Source: Rhynchonema sp. JSB1_4 (lineage: Eukaryota > Nematoda > Chromadorea > Monhysterida > Xyalidae). From it: DNA of 64,000 nucleotides. Positions 20,812-32,481 of this stretch are shown in pieces. Under the pieces are notes generated by a model that worked only from the letters and a program-made list of their open reading frames with translations, was not told where the DNA came from and searched no databases. How positions within the stretch are numbered: the first letter of the stretch is position 1; every line of letters begins with the position of its first letter. Where the stretch lies: assembly GCA_030248065.1 (NCBI GenBank), contig JASAMV010007796.1, positions 1-64,000 of the forward strand, written 5' to 3'. Both the position numbers and the translations under genes were made by a program.

Positions 20812-23800
20812 ATGGCCAAAACTGCCTATTTCCTTGCCTTATTCGTTCCCATTCTGGTTCGTTCCTGCACGGTGCCTGCATTTGTAGAAGACTCAAGTGG
20901 GGATGCGGCCAGTGGAAAGAACGATGCGCTAAATAATGGTTTGATGTTTGTTTTGAATTTTTGGAGATAATTTTCACCTGAAGGTTTATCATGCGGTACA
21001 CCGTGGTTTTGGACAGTTGAATTTGACCGAGTCATGTTTTACGCTGCTGATAATGTCACGCGCAAATAATGAGGTGTACCCAAATCGTCGATGTAGAATT
21101 TAGCGACTTTACCGCAATATAGCCACTTGATGGCACAAACGCATTTTTTAGCGGACGTACTACGCTCAGGTGCAGATGACGGCAGCAGCTGTCCGGCAGT
21201 GCGGGGCACCAATGTGGTCACACGGTACAGGGTCAGGGGGTCGAAACGGGCAAGTAAGTCCACACCTAGTATTATCTGGTTGGTGTCCGTTCGGGATGCC
21301 TTTTGGTTCACGCACGTGATTGACTTGTGGCACTGAGAACAAACGGATCTTTACTGATACTACCACTACATTTCGCCAGCGAGAAAGTTGTGCTCCCGGA
21401 CAATTAAAATAGGTTTTACGCTGGTCAAAGCTAGTGACATATCGATCTAATACAAGCTGGTCACGTGACCGAGGCCGAAGAACGACCGAGTTCCCTCACC
21501 AAGGTACTAAACAGGTTCTGAGTGGATTATCAGATAATTTTTCCATAACTAGGGACAAAAAAAATTGATCGCTGTTTTAAATAATTTTTCAGACAGTCTC
21601 TACCCCGAGGGTACCCGAGTGCAAGTCACGTGTAGCGCGGAGCTGGGTCAAGTGGCATGGTTGAACGATGGTACCACTTCCAGTGCACAGAGCTCGGACC
21701 CGGTGACCCTGGAGTGTAAAGGCGGACAGTGGAATGTTACCAATCCGAACTATTTGTACAGCTGTGTTTATCGTGAGTGACGGGGAAGTGTCTGAATCTT
21801 TGGGTTTGGGCTCTTGAGAACTCAAGAACCCATGTCAACACAGGAATTCTCGATTTCTGTCTTACAACTGGCTGAAACATATCAGCCACTTGTGTGAGAA
21901 TTCTGCCCATTTGCCCAATTGCGTTGCCATCTCTCTCACATTATGGCTTGCAATTAGACAAGAGTGAGTTTTTGTGTTTCTCGACCGGGAACTTCATCCC
22001 TCCATTTCCGCAGACCAGCAGCACATGTAACAAACCTTCCAAACAGCTTTCGCGATCCCTGAACAAACTGACGTACACTGTATGTATGCCAGACGAAAAC
22101 GCGTCATCTGACAATAACAATTAAAAAAAAGACCAACCAGCTGATGTTTCACACACACACACGCACATAGGCTGTCGTCGCCCTATCGGATCTGATGGTC
22201 TTGTCTTCCCATTTGTGTCCGATTCAGTTGTGGGCACGGTTGAGAATCAGGAACATTTCCGTGGCCGAGTCCGCCAATTGTGCGGGGATGAACAGGATGT
22301 CATGGTGGGTGACGAGGAACGCTTTTTTGCATTTCCTTTCGACAATTCTTAATGTTGACTTCACAATTACTAATTACTTTCGGGGGCTTTGGGCTTGGGC
22401 TGGCTATTCTTTGACTTTAGGTTCAGGCATTGACTAAACCCAATTTCCGAAATCGAAAATTAGCACGCTCCCTGCGAAAATCATCATTACCCTAGATATG
22501 TAGAATACAATCAGCTGTTGCAACGATTAGTGTGTATAACAACGTCACACACATAGTTGAAAAAACATGAACTTATACCTTAACGCTGGTTGACATGGGC
22601 ATGATAACAACACAACGGAGTATGATTCTAAGCCATCATTTTGTACGACGATATGATTATCATCAAACACTCAAATTTTCAGAATGAGCGCGTTTTTGTT
22701 CTCAAAACAAAAAACAAAAACCTTTCCAATATTCAGGTGACGCATCACAACGAGGCAGGTGCCCGGGAGGTGAATCGCGTGTCCGGTTCGCACTACTACA
22801 CCTTGCGCTGTTCGTTGGGTGATTGGGTGTTGGCTGATGTCAGCTTGGAGACCGGCGCTGTGGTCGCGCGCTACTCAAACATCACCAAGTGGGAATGTGT
22901 GCCGAGAGGTAAGGGCGTGAAACATTTCTTGATAAGAAAGTTTGCATGCGCCGGTCTTTAGTCCTGTCAAATTCACCGCAGAAGATTAAATTCTTGCTTT
23001 TCTAAATCGCTATCAAGCAAACTTGGTAAAAGTTATATAAAAGGAACCAGGAATGGCATATAAACTAGATATATAATATACGTATTGCAGAAGACATTAG
23101 TTGATGTTTTGCAGCTTGTGCTTCAATAACTTTCTTGACGTGACCGCCAGCTGGGTCACTTGCGCGTGCGCTTTATGGATCAAGCAACGTGCTTCATGCA
23201 TCAAGTTTGAAAAAGAAGGATTGCTTCGAGAAAACAACGTGATCGAAATCGCAAACTCAAAACGAGCGAACCCAATTTCCCAGGTTGTGACACGAAAGTC
23301 CTGGCGCCGTTGGGTGTGTCGCAGTGCAGTGGCTACGTCTCCGTGCACCAACAATGTGTGACCGACACACACAAATGCACATTTTCGTGCGTCGACCCCG
23401 ACGCTAAGGAATTCTGGCAAATGTGGCGCATCCGCTCGTGTGCGCATCAAAGTTGGATCATTTGTTAAACTTATTCCCTTAACTTTGGCAAACTGCCAAA
23501 AAATTACACCCTTTTCAGACTGTGGTGACCTGCCCATATCCACCCTGATCATGCCTCCGACCTATCACGATGGCGTGCATCTGGGATGGCCGAAAAGCTA
23601 CAGTACTGGTGAGCGAGAGACAGGAAACGTTTGCAATAAAGCCACCCCCCCATTTTCTTTTTTATCGGACGGCCCAATTTCTGTTTAGAGCCCCCGGGGC
23701 TTTAAGCGAAAAACTCCGGTAGCTGTTTGGTTTTTACTCGTGTCTGGGAACGACGGCTAATTGTTTCAAGCAAATCGTCAATGATGGTTGTCAACGCCAA

Positions 23801-24932
23801 AAAGCAGTGCTGAAGTGAGCGCGAGGATTATTACCTGACATGTATAGTATACATTGGGCTGCGTTGACTATAAGCCGGAACGACTGTTGCTCTGGTGCAA
23901 ATTAGAGAGCCATCACGGATCATGAAGTTATTCGACGGAACTCAAAATGAGATAGACGCACCGATTTAGCCCGATCATCAAGTTTGACAATCTCCACTGT
24001 TTGAGACAACTCTTCAGCATCGTTTTCATTTTTATAAGTTTTCCTGCCGCTTTACTATTGAGGTCGGGAGGGAGCCCACCTGCTTAAATTTTTTGCACCT
24101 GGTGCACCACCCATCTCTGCGAGAGCAACTCGAAACATACTGGGCAGTTCACGGCCCCGGGCGGTTGTTTAGTGTACCCCATCGTGTCTGAAAAACTATA
24201 AAGTCACTCATTGCCCCCGCGCAACTTTCTAAAACCATTTGAGGCCGGTGCTACATGGGTCTGGCATACGCGGGCAGCAACCAGCCGGTTACGGTCACGC
24301 TCAACTCACTTTACCTCGACCACGGCAAGCACGCACTCAGCATCATCACGGACTACACACTGCAGCCGGATGCATACAAAGGCGCGTGGCCGTGCACGTC
24401 AAGCAATGACCATACCGATGATCATGTTAGTGGAGTAGACACGTGTAATTTGGAGATTTTTTTGATTTCAGGTTTGGAATGGATTTCAACAATACTCCAA
24501 TACTTCAACGATGCCATATGGGTTTAAAAACTGCAAATATTTAATCTGAACCACATGCGTAGCAACTGTGAACCTTCCATGACACTTCCATTCGTATCTG
24601 GTTGATGTTTCTCGGGAAAACAGGCAAAAATCGCAGAAAGTTTGGAATAAACTGCTTTCACACGTTTCGTTTGCACGTTCATTCCCACTACTGACGATGA
24701 CCTGTTGCGCCGCCAGTCCTAGGTGGTCAAAGCGGCGTCGCTGGTAAAAAAATCTAACCGCTATGGGGTATAGGTACTTCACAATTCAATCAAATTCACA
24801 ACATTCTACATTCAGGTCGCTCTTGGTTGCATATCGACAACACAGTTCACAGGCGAGCGATACGTACTGGTAATGCTCAATACCGAGGGCGGACAGCCAC
24901 ACAAGGGATTGGAAGTGACTATTTCTTCTTAG
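20812..24932 (+). CDS. Cluster gene 3: secreted cysteine-rich modular protein
   Basis: Nine exons join in phase to 423 residues: 20812-20938, 21152-21253, 21593-21772, 22171-22304, 22737-22908, 23284-23451, 23519-23608, 24244-24425 and 24816-24932 (TAG). It starts with a signal peptide (MAKTAYFLALFVPILVRS). Module A (about 55-136) is split as in gene 2; B/C spans 137-238; D spans 239-294, starting CDTKVLAPLGVSQC; the C-terminal module (295-423) has MPPTYHDGVH and CYMGLAYAGS. The last intron-flanked segment is shorter than in genes 1, 2 and 4, because the extra exon before the final one is fused to its neighbour. The weakest splice site is the first donor (gtttga). The acceptor before exon 8 is an unusual TTTGAG, supported by phase and by alignment to the paralogs. 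Confidence 0.8.
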
Positions 24933-26094
24933 ATGCTATTCTTTTATATCAATTGGGCTGATAATTTTTTTTGGTACGCAATATAATGATTCTAATTAGT
25001 ATTTTTAATTTCCCAACTGAGAGATTTCTACCGTTTTGATTTTCTGAATTGAATTATGGTACAAAACTTGAATTTGTACAGCTTCTGAGCCATTTTCTTA
25101 GGAAACCTACTAAGAATACAGCACGGCATGATGTAATCAGCATTTCACGATCAGTTCAATGTTACAATTTGATCTTTAATTATTTTTTCCTTGTGTTTTA
25201 CGCATAACGACCATCATAAATCAACGTATATCTGAACTTTTCCTTCAAAAAATTTCTTCGTACTCACAGTTATGTTGCACCTTATGATACATTTTCCGAT
25301 AGTTTCCGCGTTCCCATCATATAATTGTTTTTAGTTCAATTGTCAAAACCGAAAATTTGTTGGGCTCCCGTTACGATACTCAAACTTGGAAAGGGCGAAA
25401 ATCCCCATAATTTATACCGTTTCAGTTCTAACAGGAAAGTTCGGCGGCGAAAACTTTGAATTACCACATTTTGCGTCATCTTTCAATTGCATTTGCATTC
25501 CACTTTTTCCTTGCACTTCTTTCGGGTTCTACTATTATTGGTCTGATGTTCACTTCCGTATCATGGTATCTCAAGAGTGAAATCTGCCGTTAAATGCAAA
25601 TTTTTCACAAGATGGTTCCCCTTCCTTCTCCACCGTTACGTCTGTTTCGCTCTCTGTTACTATCGTACCTTAAAATCTACATATGTGCTGCCGTCAATAA
25701 AATTATCGAAAACTGCACGCGGTAAAAAATATTAAAATCACGTCATTTGGGTTTATTGAAATCTAATTTGATCTTTTAGCGCTAGTCGGATCCGAAAACT
25801 TGCATAGTTTGACAAAAAGTAGGCCACAGCGCTATCTCATGCATGTTTACTCGACTTTAAACGCGTTTACCACCCGGAAATTTATCGATGTAGCGCTTGA
25901 AGGTTTTTTCTACCGTCTAAAATCGTTAAAAACATCCCACTTTTATATGTTGTTTTACCAATTTCGTTTTTACGAATTGTCGCGGTTTCACCATTACCCG
26001 CCAACTTTTGGATATCCATTTTATGACATGTTGTCCAACATACATCGTTTGTTTTTCGGTTATAGTTTCGATTATTCTATTTCAAATTCAAACA
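24933..26094. other. Intergenic spacer, gene 3 to gene 4
   Basis: AT-rich, with only short open frames such as 25386-25580 that show no domain. It should carry the gene 4 promoter. Confidence 0.4.
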
Positions 26095-29000
26095 ATGCAC
26101 ATTTGGACCGCGTTGTTGTGCTTCGGTGCAAATCTGATCCGTTTGGGCAGAAGTTGTGTGAATAACGTCCCTCTCGACGGTAAGCGGACCTTTCCTAACT
26201 TCTCAGATGCTCAGATTTCTTACACAATTCGATGCGGCGCTGAAAAACGAAATTTGCTGAAAATTGTTGAATATGTGTTTCTGGAGCTGATTATGACGGA
26301 GCACTCATTTCCAGACCTAAGATTCGATTTCAAGCTCCAAATCTACGCCGCGAAGCCGAGGCTTTATATTTTATGTTGAGGCCGCGATACGGCTCGAAAT
26401 TGAAACTGGAGGCCAGGGTTGGGCAAAAAAACGTTTTTTTTTCAAAAATTCGTTTTTTTTTAAAAAAAACGTTTTTTTTTAAAAAAAAACGTTTTTTTTT
26501 AAAACGCCCAGATGACCAAAATATGCCCCCAAAAAAATTGGAAAACGCTCATGTTGGGAAGAAAACGTGGTTAAATGAAGTCATTCTATGTGTTCTGAGG
26601 CAAAATAAACAGGTTTCAACCCTTTTCTAGCGAGTTGCTAAGATCCCATATCAGACCCGCATCGTGGGACCAACTTTGGCCGGGGTCATCACTGAAAGCC
26701 AAACTCCGTATATCGACGTATCTCGACAAAGTAAAAATTGGTCGAAAATTTTTTGAAAAAAATGGGACAAAAAATCGATTTGCCTTGATAATCAGGGTAC
26801 TTTCCCTGAAAAATCAGGGAAAATCAAGGAAATTCAGGATTTAAAAAAAACGAAAAACGACCCAGGCGTTTTTTTTTAAAAAAAACGTCGTTTTTTTTAA
26901 GAAAAAACGCCGTCGTTTTTTTTTGCCCAACCCTGCTGGAGGCTGGGAACTCCGTCATAACATCCGACGAAACACATGTTCATCATTAAAAATTTTAGTT
27001 TCCAACCGTGATTTTTGGCGCATAATTTGGGTGTTGGGACAAATTATAGCTGCTCATGCCTGCAGTGATGCCTCATGAATTTCAGCTATAGCTGCGAGTA
27101 ACAATACTATACCATTTGTGAAATGGGTCACCATCGGAGCATCAGCATGAGAGGCTTTTGGCATTGTAACCCACGACGAGAGGAGTGTCTGTTGTCATAG
27201 TGTAGCATTCAAATGAGGCGCAGGATATCCGCCAATTGGGCCTCGAAAATGAAAGCTGACAAATAATTTTCTTCAAATTCCCGCCAGGTTGCGGTATCGT
27301 TCCGGGCTCAACACAAGGCACCTACAGTGGGTCACCAGTTCGGTCCATATTCCCTGTTGGAACAACTGTGTCTCTAAACTGCAGTGGAATATTGGGTTAG
27401 TTGTGATTGATGGGTAGTGCATTGGAATGTGGAAACATTGGGGAATTACGCTTCGGTGTCACCAGGCGAAAGACCGCTCGACTACTACAGTTTAGGTTCG
27501 GTGATCTGAATTATCCGTTTTATTTTGAGGCACCGGTGTTTGCTGTAATTAATAAGCATACATTGTTCATTCCTTTTAGGCTTAAGCAGGCTACCCCAAG
27601 TTCAGCATCCCAAAGCCTAAATTGAAGTCATAGGCCCCTAACTACATACTTTGACGATGTTATGCAATGTGGTATGATACCTATACTGAATTGCGTCCTC
27701 CTAAAGCCCTACTGTGTTGAACCAGTGTGTTACTCAGAAAGGTGATCTTGGTGCACCAGGTCACCATCGGTGCGACATGCACCTAAACCATTTACTGAAC
27801 AACTAAACCACCATGCGCACTAAAAACTTTCCACACCCAGGCAGTACTTCGTGGATCACTGATGGAACCACCGTCTACTCAGAGAAAGTGTCACTGACGT
27901 GCTTCGCAGGCCAATGGTCCTCGCTGGCAACGTTTGACTGCATCTATCGTTCGTTTGATTTTATTGGTCGTTTGCAAGATTTGTCTGTCAATGGGCATGT
28001 TGACAAGAGACCGGATCCGTCGTGGTATTTTGACGTCCTTTTAACATGACGGTTTCTTGATTTCCTGATACCGTACTGATTTTGACCAGTGTAAAATTTT
28101 TCCCAAACTGCTAACTGACAATTATCAACGCTGGTCAAGATTTGGACTCTACATTGTGGAACATGGGTCATGACAGGTTGCAAAACGCCGACGGGAACGA
28201 CGGGTCAGACGTTCCCGTTTGTGCACAATCCAACCACGGGCACAGTCAATGACAACAGCGAATACCAGGGTCTGATTAGCCAGTTGTGCGCCAGCAGTGC
28301 CAGTGAGGATTTGCGCATTATTTACTACGACGAACGGGGCATCAAAAGGTGAGTCCCTGATTTCGTTGAAACATCGGCCGTCGACGTTTTAGAAGGGCGT
28401 ACATGCTGTGTGCAATTATGTGGCATGCATTGGCCCGAATTCCCGATTTCGCAATCGCAATTGCGCGCCGTGTGCCATTAAAAAAGGCCCGTGTGTTTGA
28501 CGACATCTGTCCACCTCGGTGCGTAAATTCCCTTTTAACACTCCCAAAGCACTTGTGTGCGTCGAACAACGCTGCCGTTCGCTTGAGCGCGGAACAAAAT
28601 TGACGTCAGACAGATGGAAGTTGGCCATTATCGCTTTTAATTGCACCGCGCAATATTGATTGCGATTGCGCAATCGGGAATTCGGCCCAATATCTTATGT
28701 GTGGTGGTGGAACAAAGGTACAGTATGTGAAAACTTTCTACTAGAATTGTTGTACTTGCCTGCGCCTGCTCCAACGTGAACGAAACGTATACATCAGATC
28801 TTGTGACCGATCAATACAGGACGGGAGCAATAAAGAGGCAAGTGCACTGGTGTCTTGTGCATGTGGATTTGCACAAAAGATGATCCGGATAATAATCAGT
28901 GCGCTTGCATCAAGAGAGATCAAGGGGGACCGCGCATGCATGCAGTTTCGCTCAACCTGCAAACTTGGGCTGGACCGCCATCTTCGGTCTGGGCGGTGCA

Positions 29001-31792
29001 CCACTGGCCCTTTTGTCATTGTCAATCCCCAGGGCGCCATTGAAGTCTGGCATTTTTGGGCCGAAACTGCACCCGCACAGATCAAAACGAAATGCGTGCC
29101 CACAAAGCTAAACCGCAACGTGGTTAAGAGGCCTTCTTTTTCCTAGCTGCGTCACGTCAGACGGGCGAGTGTGGTGCATCAGATCACTGTCAGTGCTTGA
29201 GTGCATGAAAATTGATACTGTACATACAGTAGTCCGTCCACCAGCTCATGGCACTTTGTGTTGCTGTTGGGAGAAATTGGGTGTGACCGATTTTGCAAAA
29301 AAACTAAAAAAATAACAAAATGTGTCGAAAAAGTTTGAATTCCATCAAATTTAAAATTAAATTAAATTAAAATCAATAAAACACGTCGATTTCATAAAAA
29401 CCACAATCTAGGAACAAAAATAATTTTTTTTCGGAAACTCAATTTCTCTTTCATTAGAACGTGGAGGAAGGGACAAACCAGCCAGCAGCATCACAAAGTG
29501 GCATGAGCTGATGGACGGACTATACATGCGAAAGCATTGGACATTTTTCAAAATGCCAGAACGACCACCATCTTATCGACGCACAATTACCTGCTGCAAT
29601 GCTCGCAAGCCGATTGGATACTGACAGATCGGGACGGTGGCACTACGACCAACGGTGTTACGACGTACACGACCAACCACAAATACAACAACATCACCAG
29701 TTGGTCGTGCGTGGCAAAAAGTGGGTTTTCATTCTATGATAATCTCTGGTTGCACTTTGAGGTTGAACACTAATGATAGTATAGCACATATACGAACTAT
29801 TACTTCACTCTGACTGCACAGAACAGTGAAACAGCGAACTCAGAAAAAGTCAACGCACCAGTAATGGCTTTTGCTTCCTCGTTTCTTCAGCCTGTCCAAC
29901 CTACCATCTGGCTGATTTGGGCATTTCGACGTGTGGCGCTAACGTTGCCATCACCACCAACTGTGTAACCGATACGTGCGTTTGTTTATTTGCATTTTCC
30001 TTGAAAAATCAGGCAAAATGTTTCTCTGTTGATGTTTCACGCATTGCAGTTACGCATGCGCGTTCACATGCGCCGACCCGACGGCCACTAGTTGGTCGTC
30101 AATGTGGACCTTTGTGGCTGACAGCTGTCGTGTGACAACAATAGCAACCACAGCTGGTCGGTTCTCTCTCGGAAGGATGGGTGGTTTTTTTATACACACA
30201 TCGTGTGTGAAAAATGTTGGAACTCTATTTGTAGCAAAAAAGATTACAAAAGAATGTGCGTGCACTTTTGCTGCACGTTATGGGTACTGTTTGTACCACA
30301 CGAGAACAGAACCACACATCCTTAGTATCTGGATCCGGAAGAACCACTATGCATTTTTTGAACTACCATCCATATGCACTGTTTTCGTGTGTAAGAATCA
30401 AAGTTATTTACTGCTTATTATGAAAAACATGAATGAATTCAAGACCACATTCATTATTTCAGTGTGCTCGGCAGCCAACACTTATCAAGCCGTGATCATG
30501 CCACCGGGCTATCACGACGGCGTGCACGCCGCCTGGAGTGCCGACTACGCAAATTCGCATTGCTACATTGGACTGGCATTCAATGGCAACGAAACACTGA
30601 CGATGACATTCAATTCGCTCTTTCTGCCAACGGGAACGGTTCGTTATTGTCGAGCTGTTTCATCCTATGAAACGGCGAGAATCATAAACACGATCTTAGT
30701 GCTCGAACTCCATCACATAATCATACAACAACGGTTGTACTTGTCTGTATTCGTCGCACAATGACTAAATGAAGACCACTCATTCAAGATTTTTCCTGAA
30801 TAGCAAAGCACGTCTCGTTGCAGATCATCAGCGTTCTTATTTATGTTTTCCAAAACGTTTCTGTTTGTGTGTCACGGTCAATTTCTTTGAACGCAGTGAG
30901 TGAGACACCGGCAGAAATGTTTTAGAAAAAATATAAATGGAACGCTGGTCATGTGCAGCGAGACGTACTTTACAACACATGAACCTTTTTGAATGGGTTC
31001 TTATTGGACTCATTGTACGACCAATATACATTGTCGTAGTCCTGCCGTAGCCGAAGGACCTTTGCATTCATAACCTCGACAGCTCCCGCGTTCTATGTAT
31101 TTCAGGCCACAACCGCACCAAATTTCTCGCCCGATAACGACGTGGTGGCGGCGATAGTCGATGATGCAGCCGTCAGTTGGCACAACACTGCGACGAGTAA
31201 TGCCGACACGGCCGGAGTCGCGTACTACGGTGTCGGCAACACGAACACAAACTGTGACGAAGCAGCGGAGGATCATGTGAGGCTTTTTTGTCATAACTGG
31301 GAATTACCTAACATTACTGTGTGGTTTTACCACGTCGACCATGCAATGTGTTTAATTACGAGAGAGTAAAAATTGCACACAAATCACTCATAATGTGTTG
31401 TTTTCCCAACATTATGGGCAAGCAGTATCTCGGCATATTGTGAGTCATGATGATTTTCATGCCAGACATAATAGTTTTTACGCAAATGTATGGTAAAACA
31501 TGTGACACGTGTATCCAGAAAGTCGGGGAGGGGCAACCAGGCAGTAGTTTTTTGGTCCATATTTTATCAGAGAAGGTGCAATCCGTGGTACAGTATTGTG
31601 TTGAGAAACGTTGACCGATACATTGAACTTTGAATGGCCGAGAAAAATCAAGCTACACGCTATTTTTGACTTATCCAGGTGGCGGCCGGCTGTATTGCGC
31701 CACGACAACTGACTGCACATCGTTACATTTTGGTGGTCTTCAAGTCGGATGGGAGCAATGTTGCTAAGGGCTTAGAAGTGACCGTCACTTAG
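26095..31792 (+). CDS. Cluster gene 4: secreted cysteine-rich modular protein
   Basis: Ten exons join in phase to 428 residues: 26095-26179, 27288-27395, 27841-27948, 28177-28348, 29560-29720, 29891-29975, 30050-30156, 30463-30638, 31106-31276 and 31679-31792 (TAG). Exon 1 encodes a signal peptide (MHIWTALLCFGANLIRLGRS). Module A begins CGIVPGSTQGTYSG and closely matches gene 1 (CHIVPGSTQGTYDG). D begins CPTYHLADLGISTCG. The C-terminal module has MPPGYHDGVH and CYIGLAFNGN. Three transposons lie in its introns, at 26414-26935, 28424-28694 and 29230-29522. The last ends only 37 bases before exon 5. A stretch at 27087-27113 resembles the start of the gene 2 second exon (IAASNNTI against TAAVNTTV) but cannot be joined in phase, so it may be a relic exon. 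Confidence 0.82.
26414..26935. mobile_element. 522-bp hAT-like element in gene 4 intron 1, target duplication CTGGAGGC
   Basis: It runs from CAGGGTTGGGCAAAAAAACG to its complement ending TTGCCCAACCCTG. CTGGAGGC stands on both sides (26406-26413 and 26936-26943). Near the ends, CGTTTTTTTT words recur in both orientations. CAGGGTTGGGC ends with 8-bp duplications are typical of hAT elements. No transposase. Confidence 0.88.
28424..28694. mobile_element. 271-bp MITE in gene 4 intron, target duplication TTATGTGG
   Basis: Inverted ends around ATTGGCCCGAATTCCCGAT and ATCGGGAATTCGGCCCAAT, followed inward by CGCAATCGCAAT-type words. TTATGTGG flanks it (28416-28423 and 28695-28702). The outermost few bases of the ends are imperfect. 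Confidence 0.75.
29230..29522. mobile_element. TA-flanked MITE, copy 2
   Basis: Same family as 11158-11488, with TA at both ends and GTCCGTCCACCAGCTCATGG at the left. The interior is in the opposite orientation to copy 1. The left arm is shortened after TTGCTGTTGG, missing the part that carries TTCCCTTCCTCCACG in copy 1. It lies in the gene 4 intron, 37 bases before exon 5. Confidence 0.85.
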
Positions 31793-31883
31793 TCACATTT
31801 GTGCTGCTCTTCTTAATAGGTCCAAGTTCGAGTTGCTTGAAAATGATGCGTGCACGTATGTATGTACATAATAATGTATTAGC

Positions 31884-31889
31884 AATAAA
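31884..31889 (+). terminator. Polyadenylation signal AATAAA of gene 4
   Basis: AATAAA lies 92 bases after the gene 4 stop codon, in AT-rich sequence. It is the best candidate for the 3' end signal. Confidence 0.5.
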
Positions 31890-32481
31890 AAATCCATTCA
31901 GATAAAAATGGGAGATTGTGAATTTTAGCATGTGCTGGGTAACAGTACTGTATTATACCTATGTATATGTACACCTCTGTACTACGAATACTGAAGCACG
32001 CCAAAGCGTTTTTGTTGCTCAGGTTTACACTGTATCTCACATATAGCAAGGTGTGAAAAAAGAAGACTACATTTCCATAATAACGAATAGGTAGTAAGCT
32101 TGAAAGGGTATTCTTGGGTGGACCATTTTGGAAATTTTGGAAAAAAACATGCGCGATCCAAAGACTTTTTAATGACCAAGCAAATTGGGGATCAACCACA
32201 TAAGTACACATGTAGTTGAGGATAGGAGAGACTCAAATTTTGTTGAGATATTAATGTATACGTTATTCACGAGCTGCCACGTTCTACAGCTAGCAATTCC
32301 CATGATAATGTCGGACAAGCAATCAAAATCATCATAGTATATCTCGGTTACACAGCGAAATACAGTATCTTTCAGTACTTGAATTATTGAATAATGGTAT
32401 ATGTATCTGTGCAATTAGGTACTGGTACACTTAGCGCCTCTGTACGATCTTCGTCGTCTTGTTCTTTTTAACGTTTCGGCG
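31890..32481. other. Intergenic, convergent 3' ends of gene 4 and the small peptide gene
   Basis: AT-rich, no supported gene. Several minus-strand frames are open but hydrophobic-random and without splice context. Confidence 0.4.
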
